Shown: positions 25,261 to 34,717, counted from the stretch's first letter. The stretch: DNA of 55,594 bases from Lachnospiraceae bacterium (GCA_017441825.1 JAFRVD010000061.1:1-55594); one strand, 5' to 3'. The notes: a model not told the origin generated them from the sequence alone. Numbers and translations are program-made.

Positions 25261-25349
25261 TCATCCGCATACTGCGTTTGCCCATGCGCCGGCACACAGC
25301 ATTCTCTCATACGCCGACCCGCGGTATTAATTCATACTTCAAAAGAAAA

Positions 25350-25377
25350 TTGACATATTATGTGAAAAATGTACAAT
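25350..25377 (+). promoter_or_regulatory. Candidate promoter of the 25.5-31 kb gene row
   Basis: TTGACA (25350-25355), 16 bases, TACAAT (25372-25377). A leader of about 100 very AT-rich bases follows, with an inverted CAATAAT/ATTATTG pair (25374-25405 region) that could be an operator. Confidence 0.55.
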
Positions 25378-25485
25378 AATCTGATGAAAATAATCTATAT
25401 TATTGATAAATTGTTAAATTGATGATATATTTCCAAGTTAAGAAAGAATGTTGTTTTACCGTACCGTGAGGAGCAGCTGAAGACC

Positions 25486-26610
25486 ATGGATATCGAGAAA
25501 CTGTTAAATGAAACCGTGACAGACGGCGGGACTCAAATGACCGTCCGGGAGTTTTACAACCGGATGGGGTCCCCGGATTTCGACTTTGAGAAATACGTAA
25601 AAAGCGGCATGCTGCCGGAGATCTTAAAACTCAGTGAGCATTTCCTGACACACAGCAGTCCGGAAGAGTGCATGAGTGAGGAAACGCTCCGATACTGGGC
25701 GGAGCGCGGGCTTAAGAAAGAATACGTCAAAGACCCGGACGGCGACTACATCGTCTTCTCCCCGTTAAACCATGAGCCCGACCGGAAGTACCCGATGCTC
25801 TTTACGATCTACGGCGGGAATCCGAACCTTTACTTTGTGGAGACGCTCGGCTTCACGCACCTTGCGGCGGAAGAGCAGCTGATCCAGGTGATCCCCCAGG
25901 TGGAATTCGCGGACCGGGAACCCAGAATGGACCGCGACCGTCCTTACACACTTCTCGACAAGCTCATTGCGGACTATCCCGTGGACGAATCCCGGATCTA
26001 CATGACCGGCTTCTCTCACGGCGGCATCCTTTCCCAGTGGAACGGCATCGCACACTTTGAACGCTTTGCCGGGATCTGCCCTTCGGGCATCCGTCCCGGC
26101 GATGGAGGACCGCGACGCCCCGGCGTCGGCCCGTCCTTTATGATCTATTACGATTACCCCGTGACGGAGGAGCTCATCCGCGCGCATCTTCCGGTGGTCT
26201 ACTGCATTGGCATGGCGGAGCAGCCGGAGCACCTGCCGCTCTATCACGAAAACCATGCGCCGATCTTTGAACATTACATCGACGAGCACGTTTCCATGCT
26301 GAAGCCCATTACACGCATGAATGAGACGCCGGAGATCGACGAGGAGACGCTGCGGAAATGCGCGGATTCGGAGGACTCTAGCGAGCGCGCCGTCGGCTTT
26401 CCGCTTGAAAACACACATGTGGAGACGTATTTCGGCGCAAAGCACTATTTTGGGGACGTACCGAGTAAGGACGGCGTGGTCCGCACACGGTACATCGCGG
26501 TAGAGAACCAGCCGCATCATCCGTCCGCCGCCTGGGCGCGGCTCAGCTGGAACTTTATTTCGAAGTTCCGCAGGGACCCTGTTACACACGAATCCGTTTA
26601 CGAAGGTTAA
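25486..26610 (+). CDS. Alpha/beta hydrolase, esterase/POP-like
   Basis: 374 residues. About 80 N-terminal residues of unknown helical character are followed by an alpha/beta-hydrolase domain: KYPMLFTIYGGNP (in place of a strict HGGG), a long lid-like region, SRIYMTGFSHGGILSQW with nucleophile Ser177, and a late His in either NQPHHPSAAW or AKHYFGD. The YGGN oxyanion motif and SHGG elbow are like those of poly(hydroxyalkanoate)-depolymerase/feruloyl-esterase relatives. No signal peptide. It is the first gene of a row of hydrolase genes leading into an ABC importer. The substrate is not known. Confidence 0.75.
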   Translation: MDIEKLLNETVTDGGTQMTVREFYNRMGSPDFDFEKYVKSGMLPEILKLSEHFLTHSSPEECMSEETLRYWAERGLKKEYVKDPDGDYIVFSPLNHEPDRKYPMLFTIYGGNPNLYFVETLGFTHLAAEEQLIQVIPQVEFADREPRMDRDRPYTLLDKLIADYPVDESRIYMTGFSHGGILSQWNGIAHFERFAGICPSGIRPGDGGPRRPGVGPSFMIYYDYPVTEELIRAHLPVVYCIGMAEQPEHLPLYHENHAPIFEHYIDEHVSMLKPITRMNETPEIDEETLRKCADSEDSSERAVGFPLENTHVETYFGAKHYFGDVPSKDGVVRTRYIAVENQPHHPSAAWARLSWNFISKFRRDPVTHESVYEG

Positions 26611-26672
26611 TGCGGAAACCGGCAGTGAATGCCGGAATCCGATGAAACACAAAAAGAGATCAGAGGTCAGAT

Positions 26673-27950
26673 ATGAACGATACAAAGATCCTTGCAGGTA
26701 TTGCGAAAGTAGATATCAGTCCCACCATGGAGCAGATCGCGGCTTACCGCACGCTTCATAAGGAGCAGTTCCGGGACGTCAAGCACAGGCTGTACGCCCG
26801 CATTCTGGCACTTCGGGACGAAGAGACCGGCCGTACGGCATTGATCGTCGGGTCCGATCTCATCAACGTGCCGGACTACTTCATGATCCGGGAACGGCTC
26901 TCCGAGGCATACGGCATTAAGCCCACGGACATGATCCTGGGAGGTACCCAGAACCATTCGAGTATCGTAAGCGATCCGCCGGATATTCCGACAGACGCGC
27001 GGCCGGACTTTCTGCTCGCGGTCAGGGACTGCATCCATGACCAGATCTTTGCAGGAGTGGGACAGGCGCTTGCCGGTCTGAAGCCCGCGAAGATCGGCTG
27101 GGGCACGGTCCCGAGCATCATCGGAATCAATAAAGACATGACCGTGGTGAACGGCGTGCCGATGGGCGCGAACACCAACATGTACGAAGAGAACGAGCTC
27201 TTCATCCTGCTGGTCCGGGATCTGTCGGACAAGCCGATGGCGGCCATGCTGAACTACGGCATGCAGGGCGTGTTCTATTCGACCATGGTGGACAGCCACA
27301 TTTCAGGGGATATCCACGGGGCTGTCAGCGCAAAGCTCGAGGAGTTCTACGGCGAGGGCTTTATTGCACCGTACCTGATCGACGCGTCCGGCGACCGGTC
27401 GCCTCTCATCAACGGCGACCTGCAGTCCTTCCATGTAGTGGACGGGACGCTCCGGCAGGAAAAGGTGCCGCTTCCGGAAGAAGCTCAGGACAGGCTTCTG
27501 GACTGGCTCTCCGGGCTCCAGGCAAATGATGCAGTGGCCCTCATCCGGAACATCGACTGCAGTACGGAGAAGCTTGCCCTTCGGAGCGGAGAGATCTTCC
27601 GCGAAGGCGTCACTCGTGTACCGCCGCACGTTTCCGGCGGCGGGAAAGAGAATGACCTCACGCCCACCGGAACAAAAAAGCACCGGCTGCATTTTGTGGC
27701 GCTGACAAACGACCTCGTGTTCGCCTGCGGAGACTCCATCACACAGTCCGACATCGGGCGGCTCGTGAAAAACTGCCTGCCCGTGAAGACGGTTTACATT
27801 TCCGTGGAGGGCGGCGTGACCGGCTATGTGGTCGCGAGGACTACCCGGGAGGAGACGTTCGGCTACCGGTTCTGTCCGTTCCTGGACGCCGAAGAGAGCG
27901 AGCGGATCTACACCGAAAGCATACAGAAGCTTTACAAAGAGGCGGAGTAA
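26673..27950 (+). CDS. Neutral/alkaline ceramidase-like protein
   Basis: 425 residues. The N-terminus AGIAKVDISPT, then HRLYARILALRDEETGRTALIVGSD and MILGGTQNHSS, matches the N-terminal domain of the neutral/alkaline non-lysosomal ceramidase family (zinc amidases). True ceramidases are about 650-700 residues with a C-terminal immunoglobulin-like domain, absent here, and this protein has no signal peptide. Many such short bacterial relatives exist with unknown substrates. Sitting between two esterases in a sugar-uptake operon, it may cleave an amide or ester on the imported compound; ceramide itself is unlikely in the cytoplasm. Confidence 0.65.
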   Translation: MNDTKILAGIAKVDISPTMEQIAAYRTLHKEQFRDVKHRLYARILALRDEETGRTALIVGSDLINVPDYFMIRERLSEAYGIKPTDMILGGTQNHSSIVSDPPDIPTDARPDFLLAVRDCIHDQIFAGVGQALAGLKPAKIGWGTVPSIIGINKDMTVVNGVPMGANTNMYEENELFILLVRDLSDKPMAAMLNYGMQGVFYSTMVDSHISGDIHGAVSAKLEEFYGEGFIAPYLIDASGDRSPLINGDLQSFHVVDGTLRQEKVPLPEEAQDRLLDWLSGLQANDAVALIRNIDCSTEKLALRSGEIFREGVTRVPPHVSGGGKENDLTPTGTKKHRLHFVALTNDLVFACGDSITQSDIGRLVKNCLPVKTVYISVEGGVTGYVVARTTREETFGYRFCPFLDAEESERIYTESIQKLYKEAE

Positions 27951-28015
27951 GTAATTCGTTCGAAGTACGGAAATTTCGCGAGATGAAAGATCTTTGTGAT
28001 ATGAAAGGAAAAGCA

Positions 28016-29158
28016 ATGAACATACCGGAATCCCTCAGAAAGAATCAGGCGTTTGAAGCGCGGCCGCTGGCGTTCAACAGGCAGGCGAAGGTCGCGATCG
28101 GCGCGCACGTGCCCGGGGAAAAAGGAGCCATCGGCGACGGTGCCGTCATCCGTGAGGACGGCAGTGTAGACGTGACGATGATCGCCGTAGGCGCAAAGAA
28201 AGTCGAAGCCGGGAACACGGACACCTGGGTCGAGCTTACAGACGACGGCCGCGGCGTATGGACGGGAAATCTCCCGTATAAGACGCCCGGCTTCCAAAGG
28301 ATCGTGTTCAAGGTGGACGGCATCCAGGTGCTGAATCCGCTGGCGCCCATCGGCTTCGGGGACAACCGCCACATAAACTACGTGGATATCCCGGAAGAGG
28401 ACGCGGAATGGATGACCCTGAAGGACGTGCCGCACGGGAGCTTTGTCCGGGAATACTATAAGTCCAAGGTGACCGGCGAGTACGAGTGCTGCCTGGTCTA
28501 TATCCCACCGTTCTACCAGGAGGAGCCGGACAGGAAGTACCCGGTGCTTTACCTCCAGCACGGCGGCGGAGAAAACGAGACGGTCTGGGCCTATCAGGGC
28601 AAGATCAATTATATTTTTGACAACCTTCTCGCGGAAGGAAAGGCCGAACCCTGCATCATCGTCATGAACAGCGGCATGGTCCAGATGAACGTGGACGGAA
28701 CCTGGGAGCAGCTTGACGATTACATGCAGGACCTGATCATCGAGGACTGCATCCCCTTTATCGAAAAGCGCTACCGGGTGCTGCCGGGGAAAGAACACCG
28801 CGCTTATGCGGGTCTTTCCATGGGGTCGCTCCAGGGCGCGCGCTTCGTGATGGAGCATCCGGAGATCTTCAGCTACGCCGGCCTCTTTACCGGCTTCCTG
28901 GCACCCCGCCATCACGGCATCCGTCCGCAGCCGTATCTTTCCGCGCTCGATGATGCGGAGACCTTCAACAAAAACCTCAAGGTCTTCTTCCGTGCGATGG
29001 GAGAACAGGAAGCGAGCATCCCGCTCTTCGAGGAAGAGACCGCTCTCTGTGAAGCGAAGGGTATCAACTACATCGCGCGGACGTACCCGGGCCGCCATGA
29101 ATGGCGCGTCTGGCGGCGTGCGATCAGGGATTTCCTGACGCTGATCTTCCGCGACTGA
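28016..29158 (+). CDS. Esterase of the CE1/enterochelin-esterase type
   Basis: 380 residues from the ATG at 28016 (AAAGGAAA upstream); in-frame ATG codons up to 27983 are less likely. Residues about 40-125 form a CBM48/E-set-like beta domain (TWVELTDDGRGVWTGNLP, then HINYVDIP), as in feruloyl and arylesterases of gut bacteria. The hydrolase domain has YPVLYLQHGGGENE, HRAYAGLSMGSLQG with nucleophile Ser268, and the His in TYPGRHEWRVWR. CE1 members release acetyl or feruloyl groups from hemicellulose. No signal peptide. It ends 14 bases before the first permease gene, so de-esterification and import are co-expressed. Confidence 0.85.
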   Translation: MNIPESLRKNQAFEARPLAFNRQAKVAIGAHVPGEKGAIGDGAVIREDGSVDVTMIAVGAKKVEAGNTDTWVELTDDGRGVWTGNLPYKTPGFQRIVFKVDGIQVLNPLAPIGFGDNRHINYVDIPEEDAEWMTLKDVPHGSFVREYYKSKVTGEYECCLVYIPPFYQEEPDRKYPVLYLQHGGGENETVWAYQGKINYIFDNLLAEGKAEPCIIVMNSGMVQMNVDGTWEQLDDYMQDLIIEDCIPFIEKRYRVLPGKEHRAYAGLSMGSLQGARFVMEHPEIFSYAGLFTGFLAPRHHGIRPQPYLSALDDAETFNKNLKVFFRAMGEQEASIPLFEEETALCEAKGINYIARTYPGRHEWRVWRRAIRDFLTLIFRD

Positions 29159-29172
29159 CAGGAGGGAACGAT

Positions 29173-30126
29173 ATGGCCCGGAGGAATCATTTACCGGAGA
29201 TGAAGACGCAGAGCACCACGGCCAGACGGCTTAAGAAATACGCCTGGCTCTACGTCCTTGCGCTTCCGGGATTCATCTACCTCATCATCAACAACTATTT
29301 CCCGATGGTCGGCCTGACGCTGGCCTTTAAGAACTACAGTTTCGCAAAAGGCATTTTCAAGAGCCCCTGGTGCGGCGTCAGCAACTTTACCTTCCTGTTC
29401 GGCTCCAAATGGGCGAAACTCATGTTCAGGAATACGGTGCTTTACAACATCGTGTTTATCATCCTGGGAACGGTATTCGCGATCTTTGTCGCGATCCTCT
29501 TAGGGGAAGTCCGGAGCCTCCGGCTGAAGCAGACCTATCAGACGCTGATCCTGATCCCGCATCTCATCAGCATGGTGCTGGTCGGCTACCTCGTCTACGC
29601 AGTGCTCACGCCAACCACGGGCTTTCTTAATAAATCCATCATCGAGCCCCTGGGCGGGACCGCGGTCAACTGGTATACGGAGCCGAAATACTGGCCGTTC
29701 ATCCTGACCATCGTCCACCTGTGGAAGAGCTTCGGCTTCCAGAGCATCATTTACTATGCGACTATCATCGGATTTGACAAGACGTATTACGAGGCGGCGG
29801 TGGTGGACGGTGCGTCCGTCTGGCAGCAGATCACAAAGCTTACGCTTCCATTGCTCAGGCCCACGGTCATCATACTGCTCATCATGAGCCTCGGGCGGAT
29901 GTTCGCGTCAGACTTCGGCCTGTTCTACCAGGTGCCGATGGACAACGGCGCCCTCTACGACGTCACTACCACCATCGACACGTACGTGTACCGTGCGCTG
30001 ATGCAGGATCACGACGTGGGCCGTTCGCTTGCAGCGGGCTTCCTGCAGTCGATCCTCGGCTTTGTCTTCGTTCTGACAACAAACGCGATCATCCGGAAGA
30101 TCGAGCCGGACAGCTCGCTGTTCTAA
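29173..30126 (+). CDS. Sugar ABC transporter permease, LplB type
   Basis: 317 residues, six predicted helices. Starts at the ATG at 29173 (CAGGAGGGAACG upstream). The typical LplB/YteP N-terminus YAWLYVLALPGFIYLIINNYFPM and the EAA loop YYEAAVVDGASVWQQITKL that contacts the ATPase are present, as is the FGLFYQVPMDNG region. With the next two genes it forms an importer of the carbohydrate-uptake-1 type for oligosaccharides. No ATPase gene is nearby, as is usual for systems that share an MsmX-like ATPase encoded elsewhere. Confidence 0.9.
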   Translation: MARRNHLPEMKTQSTTARRLKKYAWLYVLALPGFIYLIINNYFPMVGLTLAFKNYSFAKGIFKSPWCGVSNFTFLFGSKWAKLMFRNTVLYNIVFIILGTVFAIFVAILLGEVRSLRLKQTYQTLILIPHLISMVLVGYLVYAVLTPTTGFLNKSIIEPLGGTAVNWYTEPKYWPFILTIVHLWKSFGFQSIIYYATIIGFDKTYYEAAVVDGASVWQQITKLTLPLLRPTVIILLIMSLGRMFASDFGLFYQVPMDNGALYDVTTTIDTYVYRALMQDHDVGRSLAAGFLQSILGFVFVLTTNAIIRKIEPDSSLF

Positions 30127-30142
30127 GGGAAGGAGGTGCAGC

Positions 30143-31030
30143 ATGGCCGGTAAAGGAAAAGGCTTCCGCATATTCGCGAATATCGTTCTTGTGATCCTCA
30201 CGCTCTCCGCGGTGCTTCCGTTCATCCTTCTCATCATGTCTTCCGTAACCCATGAAGACGCGATCATGAGGTACGGTTACTCCTTCATCCCGAGGGAATT
30301 CAGCGGCGCCGCGTACCGCTACCTGATGCTTTCCTCGAAGAGGATCCTGAAGGCGTACGGCATGACGTTCCTCGTGACGTCCGTCGGGACAGTCCTGAGC
30401 ACGTTCATCACGATCTTTGTGGCGTACCTGCTCTCAAAGAAGGACCTTCCGGGCAGGAAATTCCTGACCTTTGTGGTCTTCTTTACGATGCTGTTCTCCG
30501 GCGGCATGATCCCGACCTACCTGGTCTGGAGCCAGCTGATGCACGTACGGGATACCGTCTGGGGCCTCATCTGTCCGAATCTTCTCATGAGCGCGTTCAA
30601 CGTCATCCTGATCCGGACTTATTTCACGTCCAACGTGCCGATGGAGATCTGCGAGGCCGCGGAGATGGATTCGTGTTCGCAGCCGAGGATGCTGTTCGCC
30701 GTGTACCTGCCGCTTTCGAAGCCGATGATCGCCACCATCTCCCTGTTTTCTGCACTCGGGTACTGGAATGACTGGATCAACGGCCTCTATTACATCAGCG
30801 TAAAGCGGGACCTCTACACCATCCAGAACGTCCTCAACGCAATGCAGAGCAGCATCCAGTTCTTAAAGGACAACGCGTCTGCCGGCATGACGGAGTTTGC
30901 GATGAACCTGCCCAGCATGGGCGTCAGGATGGCCATCGCCGTGATCGCGGTGCTGCCCATCATGGCGATCTACCCGTTCTTCCAGAAGTCGTTCGTCCGG
31001 GGCATCGTGATAGGCGGAGTGAAAGGATAA
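30143..31030 (+). CDS. Sugar ABC transporter permease, YtcP/LplC type
   Basis: 295 residues, six helices. SVTHEDAIMRYGYSFIPREFS near the start, VVFFTMLFSGGMIPTYLVW, the EAA loop ICEAAEMDSCSQPRMLFAV and the C-terminal FVRGIVIGGVKG are standard for YtcP/LplC permeases. It is the heterodimer partner of the preceding permease, 16 bases apart, with GGAAGGAGGTG as ribosome site. The EAA glycine is replaced (EAAEMDS rather than EAAxxDG), a minor deviation. It is followed by a small intercistronic hairpin and the binding-protein gene. Confidence 0.9.
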   Translation: MAGKGKGFRIFANIVLVILTLSAVLPFILLIMSSVTHEDAIMRYGYSFIPREFSGAAYRYLMLSSKRILKAYGMTFLVTSVGTVLSTFITIFVAYLLSKKDLPGRKFLTFVVFFTMLFSGGMIPTYLVWSQLMHVRDTVWGLICPNLLMSAFNVILIRTYFTSNVPMEICEAAEMDSCSQPRMLFAVYLPLSKPMIATISLFSALGYWNDWINGLYYISVKRDLYTIQNVLNAMQSSIQFLKDNASAGMTEFAMNLPSMGVRMAIAVIAVLPIMAIYPFFQKSFVRGIVIGGVKG

Positions 31031-31047
31031 TAATTTTACGTATTCAA

Positions 31048-31063
31048 GGACGCATGAGCGTCC
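31048..31063 (+). other. Intercistronic hairpin before the binding-protein gene
   Basis: GGACGC-ATGA-GCGTCC with no T-tract. It may stabilise or process the operon mRNA so that the binding protein is made in excess. Confidence 0.4.
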
Positions 31064-31124
31064 CGAGAATAAAAAAGCCAAAGGCAACACAAGGCTGGAA
31101 AAAGGAAAAAGGAGGAAAAGAAAC

Positions 31125-32654
31125 ATGAAGAAGTTTTTGGCAGTCATTCTGGCACTCGTCATGGCTCTTTCGCTGGCAGCCTGCGTACAGGTAACGACGC
31201 AGGAACAGGGAGCCGATACAGAGCCGAAGGATGAGGCTCCGGCAGCAACGGATCCGGCTGACTGGCCGGTCCTGAAGCTGGACATCGCACCGGCTGCTGA
31301 CATGCACGCACAGGAAGACGTCCAGAAGGCGGTCAATGAGTACCTGGTATCCATCAACGCCGGCATCCAGGTCGAATTCGTCTGCATCGAATTCAGCCAG
31401 AGAGGTACCGTTCTCACGAACATGCTGACGGATTCCAGCAATCCGATCGACCTGTACACTTCGAGGTGGTATTCGAACGTCCCGAGTCTCGTGAAGAACG
31501 ATCAGTGCATCTCTCTTGAAGCGTACCGTGAGACGTATCCGGAGCTCTTTACGATGTTCCCGGAGCAGGTCTATAAGGCACTGCAGGTCAATGGCGAACA
31601 ATACGCCCTTCCGGTCGCGGATGCGTTCGGCGGCTTCATGGTCTACGTCATGAGGAAGGACATCGCGGAGGAGATCGGCGTGGCAGACCTTGCGGACACG
31701 AAGATCACGGAAGAGCAGCTGGATGAGATGCTCGCGAAGGCGGAGGAAGCGCATCCGGAGATGAGCTGGGTCAACGACAACAACCAGCCGAAGCTCGAGA
31801 AGGTTGATAACCTTGGCGACGACAACGCACTCGGCGTTCTTATGAACTACGGCGTTGGCGAGAAGGAGATCGTGAACTACTACGAGACCGAAGAATGGGC
31901 GGATTATATCGAGCGCTGCAAGAGATGGGCGGACAGCGGCTACTACATCGACGACCCGGTCAACAGCTTCGTTATCCCGGGCGATGCCGTGAACAACGGC
32001 ATGATGGGCGGCTACTTCAACGAAGTGTATTCGATGGATTACTGCCATGCGCTGATGCGGAACCTGAACCCGAATCTTGAAATGGTCGTGTTCCAGCTTT
32101 CGGATTCCTACTGCTCGAACTCGAACGTAGGCGCCGGCTGGCTGATCTCAAGCATCAGCAAGCATCCGGATGAAGCGATGAAGCTCCTGAACCTGCTGTA
32201 CACTGATGCGACGCTTGCGACCTTCATGGGCGTAGGTATCGAGGGACAGCAGTACACCGTTGATGAGAACGGCTGTGCATGGTACGCAGAGGGCGTTGAC
32301 GCCTCCAACTCCGGCTGGCACTGCGGCGCTCCGTGGTTCTATCCGAACCAGACCCTGATGCCGCCGTTCAACACGGATTACGTGGATTATTACAACGACA
32401 TCGTGAAGTTCTGGAGCAACACGGACAAGACCTTCTCGGACGGCATGGGATTCATCTTTGACTCTTCGAAGGTCAACGACCAGTACATGGCCTGCGCATC
32501 GATCGTCGGCCAGTACCGGAAGAACCTGCTGTTCGGCCAGGTAGATGTGGAAGAGACCAACAAGAAGTTCATCGACGAGCTCAAGGAGAACGGAATCGAC
32601 GAAGTGATCGCCGAAATGAACGCGCAGTACGCGGAGTTCCTCGCGAATAAATAA
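31125..32654 (+). CDS. Extracellular sugar-binding lipoprotein
   Basis: 509 residues. A lipoprotein signal (MKKFLAVILALVMALSLAAC, lipid-modified Cys20) is followed by an acidic, Pro/Ala-rich linker. The mature domain is a large binding protein of the LplA/family-1 type: IDLYTSRWYSNVPSLVKNDQ, NGEQYALPVADAFGGF and GAGWLISSISKHPDEAMKLL; the C-terminal part resembles DUF3502. It captures the substrate outside the membrane and hands it to the permeases encoded just upstream. AAGGAGG precedes the ATG. The substrate is inferred to be an oligosaccharide or glycoside. Confidence 0.9.
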   Translation: MKKFLAVILALVMALSLAACVQVTTQEQGADTEPKDEAPAATDPADWPVLKLDIAPAADMHAQEDVQKAVNEYLVSINAGIQVEFVCIEFSQRGTVLTNMLTDSSNPIDLYTSRWYSNVPSLVKNDQCISLEAYRETYPELFTMFPEQVYKALQVNGEQYALPVADAFGGFMVYVMRKDIAEEIGVADLADTKITEEQLDEMLAKAEEAHPEMSWVNDNNQPKLEKVDNLGDDNALGVLMNYGVGEKEIVNYYETEEWADYIERCKRWADSGYYIDDPVNSFVIPGDAVNNGMMGGYFNEVYSMDYCHALMRNLNPNLEMVVFQLSDSYCSNSNVGAGWLISSISKHPDEAMKLLNLLYTDATLATFMGVGIEGQQYTVDENGCAWYAEGVDASNSGWHCGAPWFYPNQTLMPPFNTDYVDYYNDIVKFWSNTDKTFSDGMGFIFDSSKVNDQYMACASIVGQYRKNLLFGQVDVEETNKKFIDELKENGIDEVIAEMNAQYAEFLANK

Positions 32655-32926
32655 CTCGCGGGAGTTCCCGGGATCAGCGTATATTCCGTGATCCGGATAA
32701 GAAAGAGCTGATCTCTAAGCTTATTTCAATGATTTCTTTGAAAAATCTATTTTGAGAGCAAATATTAAAGAGTATACTGGAGCCATCCAAGGAAGCACCG
32801 GGCGAGGTGTTTCCGCGGGTGGCTCCGCGCATAAGGAGACTCTGCCGCGTACTTATGACGCGGGTGAAGATGCACGGAACTGCCCGGAAAAGTCGTTGAT
32901 TACAGAAAAAACAAGGAGGGCACAGA
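32655..32926 (+). promoter_or_regulatory. Leader and candidate promoter before the tandem hydrolase
   Basis: A 272-base gap with no gene. TATACT (32773-32778) with a weak TTTTGA 17 bases upstream may be a promoter. A compound hairpin (GGAGCCA at 32779-32785 with TGGCTCC at 32820-32826, inner GGAA/TTCC and CACC/GGTG) follows, then CCGCGT/ACGCGG near 32850. These may form a structured leader. Confidence 0.35.
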
Positions 32927-34717
32927 ATGAATTACGATCATATACAGCTGGATCCCGGCATCAACCGGACACGGATCCCGCGCGGCGTGAGCGGCCCCGC
33001 GGCTCCGGAGAGAGTACCGCATACGCTGGTGCAGCCGGAAGCGGACCCGAATGATCCCTATAAGAATACGCACCTCGGCTGGTTCGAGGACTCGATCACG
33101 GATGAGAAGGGCCAGGAGAGAAAATACGGCTTCTACATCCCGACCACGATGAAGACGTCCGGCAACATGGTGCTCGTGCTGATCCCGGGCGGCGAAGACC
33201 CGCTTTCGTTCTTTAAAAAGGGCGGATGGAAGGAAGCCTGCGAAAGGCATTGCATGACGGCGTACTTTGCCGGCGCGCCGGGCCCGAGAGATCTTGAGGA
33301 TCCGGGAATGGAGATCGACGCGGCGGTCAGAGTGCTTGCGGAAATGAAGTCGATGGAGTACTTCCCCTGCAATGCCTCCGCAGTCTACGCGATGGGCTTT
33401 GGCGATGGCGCGAACATCGCTTCCATCTTTGCGATCCTCTACCAGTCGTATCTTGCGGCATTTGCTGCATGGGGCGATACGTCTCTCGACTGTAAGCTGC
33501 TCGCACAGATCGGGGACGCCCCGTCCGACTGCGATAAAACGCTGACCCGCGGAGACATCCCGCTTCCGGCGTTCTTTATCGGTCCGAAGACCAACGTAGT
33601 GGAGTATTTCAAGAAAGCGGACAACGTCCGTGAGGAATACCTTTATAACGGCTTTGCCCGCGTGTTCCGCGAATTTCCGCGGCCGGGCAGCAGCTATGTG
33701 AATGACGAAGTGTGCAGCGAGGTCTGGCTGGCGTCCGAAGACAATGCCGCGAAGCTTGGTTACGAAGTGATGGTCGAAAAGATGGTCGCGTTCGTGGAGA
33801 GCTACCAGAGATGGGCCGGCGAAGGCAGCGGCCATATCCGCCGCACGATGCTTGCGGAAGGCGCGCTGAACTTTGTCCGGACGGATATGGAGATCGGCGG
33901 ATTTAAGCGCTATTGGTACACGTTCGTTCCGAGCGCGTATAAAAGAAAGCTGCAGGAGAAATATCCGCTTGTCATCGCGATCCACGGCTTCTCCTGCTCC
34001 GGCGAATTCTTCGCCCAGAACAGCGGATGGCACCGGGTCGGCGAAGAAAGAAGATGCTTCGTGGTCTATCCCACGGCCTATCCGTATAAGAACTCCCCGA
34101 GTCCAATCCCTTCGCCGCTTCGGATGAGCGGGATCGCGACGCCCCACTGGAATTCCGGCGGCTTCGGCCCCGTAGACCCGAACGGCCCGGACGACGTAGA
34201 GTGCATCCGGACCATTGTGGAAGAAACGTTAAAGAAATACCCGGAGATCGACCCGGAGCGCGTCTACGTGACCGGCCATTCGAACGGCTCCATGATGACG
34301 CAGCTTCTGATGCGGAAGATCCCAGAGGTGTTTGCGGGCTTCGCTCCTGTGGGCGCGATGGAGTGCCGGAACGGGAAGGGTGAGGCGCCTGCGGACGGCA
34401 TTCCGCGGAACGTCTGGTATACCATCGGCGAATTTGACGGCGCCGGCTGTAGCCTGGACGGCCCGAACGGCAACACCTGGACGCTTGAAATGATCTGCGA
34501 GGCGAACGGCCTCGATTACGGCAAGGCAAAGCAGTTCACGAACGGCATCTACAACCACCTGATCGTCCGCGACGCGGACAAGGTGCCGATGGTTCGCTTC
34601 ACCGGCGTGACAAACTGGCCGCACACCTACACGCCTGAGCTGGCGTTCATGGTCTACGACGAGTTCTTCTCGCGCTTCGTACGTCACTCGGACGGCTCGC
34701 TCGAGTACCTCGCCTGA
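32927..34717 (+). CDS. Tandem alpha/beta hydrolase, LpqC/PHB-depolymerase-like
   Basis: 596 residues that read as two hydrolase units. The N-terminal unit (about 60-290) keeps the fold (GNMVLVLIPGGED, SAVYAMGFGDGANIASIF), but its elbow is GFGDG, with Asp160 where a serine nucleophile should be, so it is probably not a serine esterase. The C-terminal unit (about 320-590) is intact: YPLVIAIHGFSCSGEFF, RVYVTGHSNGSMMTQL with Ser452, and a late His in TNWPHTYTP. The second unit resembles polyhydroxybutyrate-depolymerase/feruloyl-esterase (LpqC) proteins. No signal peptide. Its last 34 bases overlap the convergent regulator gene. Confidence 0.78.
   Translation: MNYDHIQLDPGINRTRIPRGVSGPAAPERVPHTLVQPEADPNDPYKNTHLGWFEDSITDEKGQERKYGFYIPTTMKTSGNMVLVLIPGGEDPLSFFKKGGWKEACERHCMTAYFAGAPGPRDLEDPGMEIDAAVRVLAEMKSMEYFPCNASAVYAMGFGDGANIASIFAILYQSYLAAFAAWGDTSLDCKLLAQIGDAPSDCDKTLTRGDIPLPAFFIGPKTNVVEYFKKADNVREEYLYNGFARVFREFPRPGSSYVNDEVCSEVWLASEDNAAKLGYEVMVEKMVAFVESYQRWAGEGSGHIRRTMLAEGALNFVRTDMEIGGFKRYWYTFVPSAYKRKLQEKYPLVIAIHGFSCSGEFFAQNSGWHRVGEERRCFVVYPTAYPYKNSPSPIPSPLRMSGIATPHWNSGGFGPVDPNGPDDVECIRTIVEETLKKYPEIDPERVYVTGHSNGSMMTQLLMRKIPEVFAGFAPVGAMECRNGKGEAPADGIPRNVWYTIGEFDGAGCSLDGPNGNTWTLEMICEANGLDYGKAKQFTNGIYNHLIVRDADKVPMVRFTGVTNWPHTYTPELAFMVYDEFFSRFVRHSDGSLEYLA

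Noticed and set aside
32811-32834. GGGTGGCTCCGCG, close to the T-box core GGGTGGNACCGCG
   Set aside because: The key A is replaced by T, no stem I or specifier loop lies upstream, no terminator/antiterminator pair is visible, and the downstream gene is an esterase rather than an amino-acid gene.
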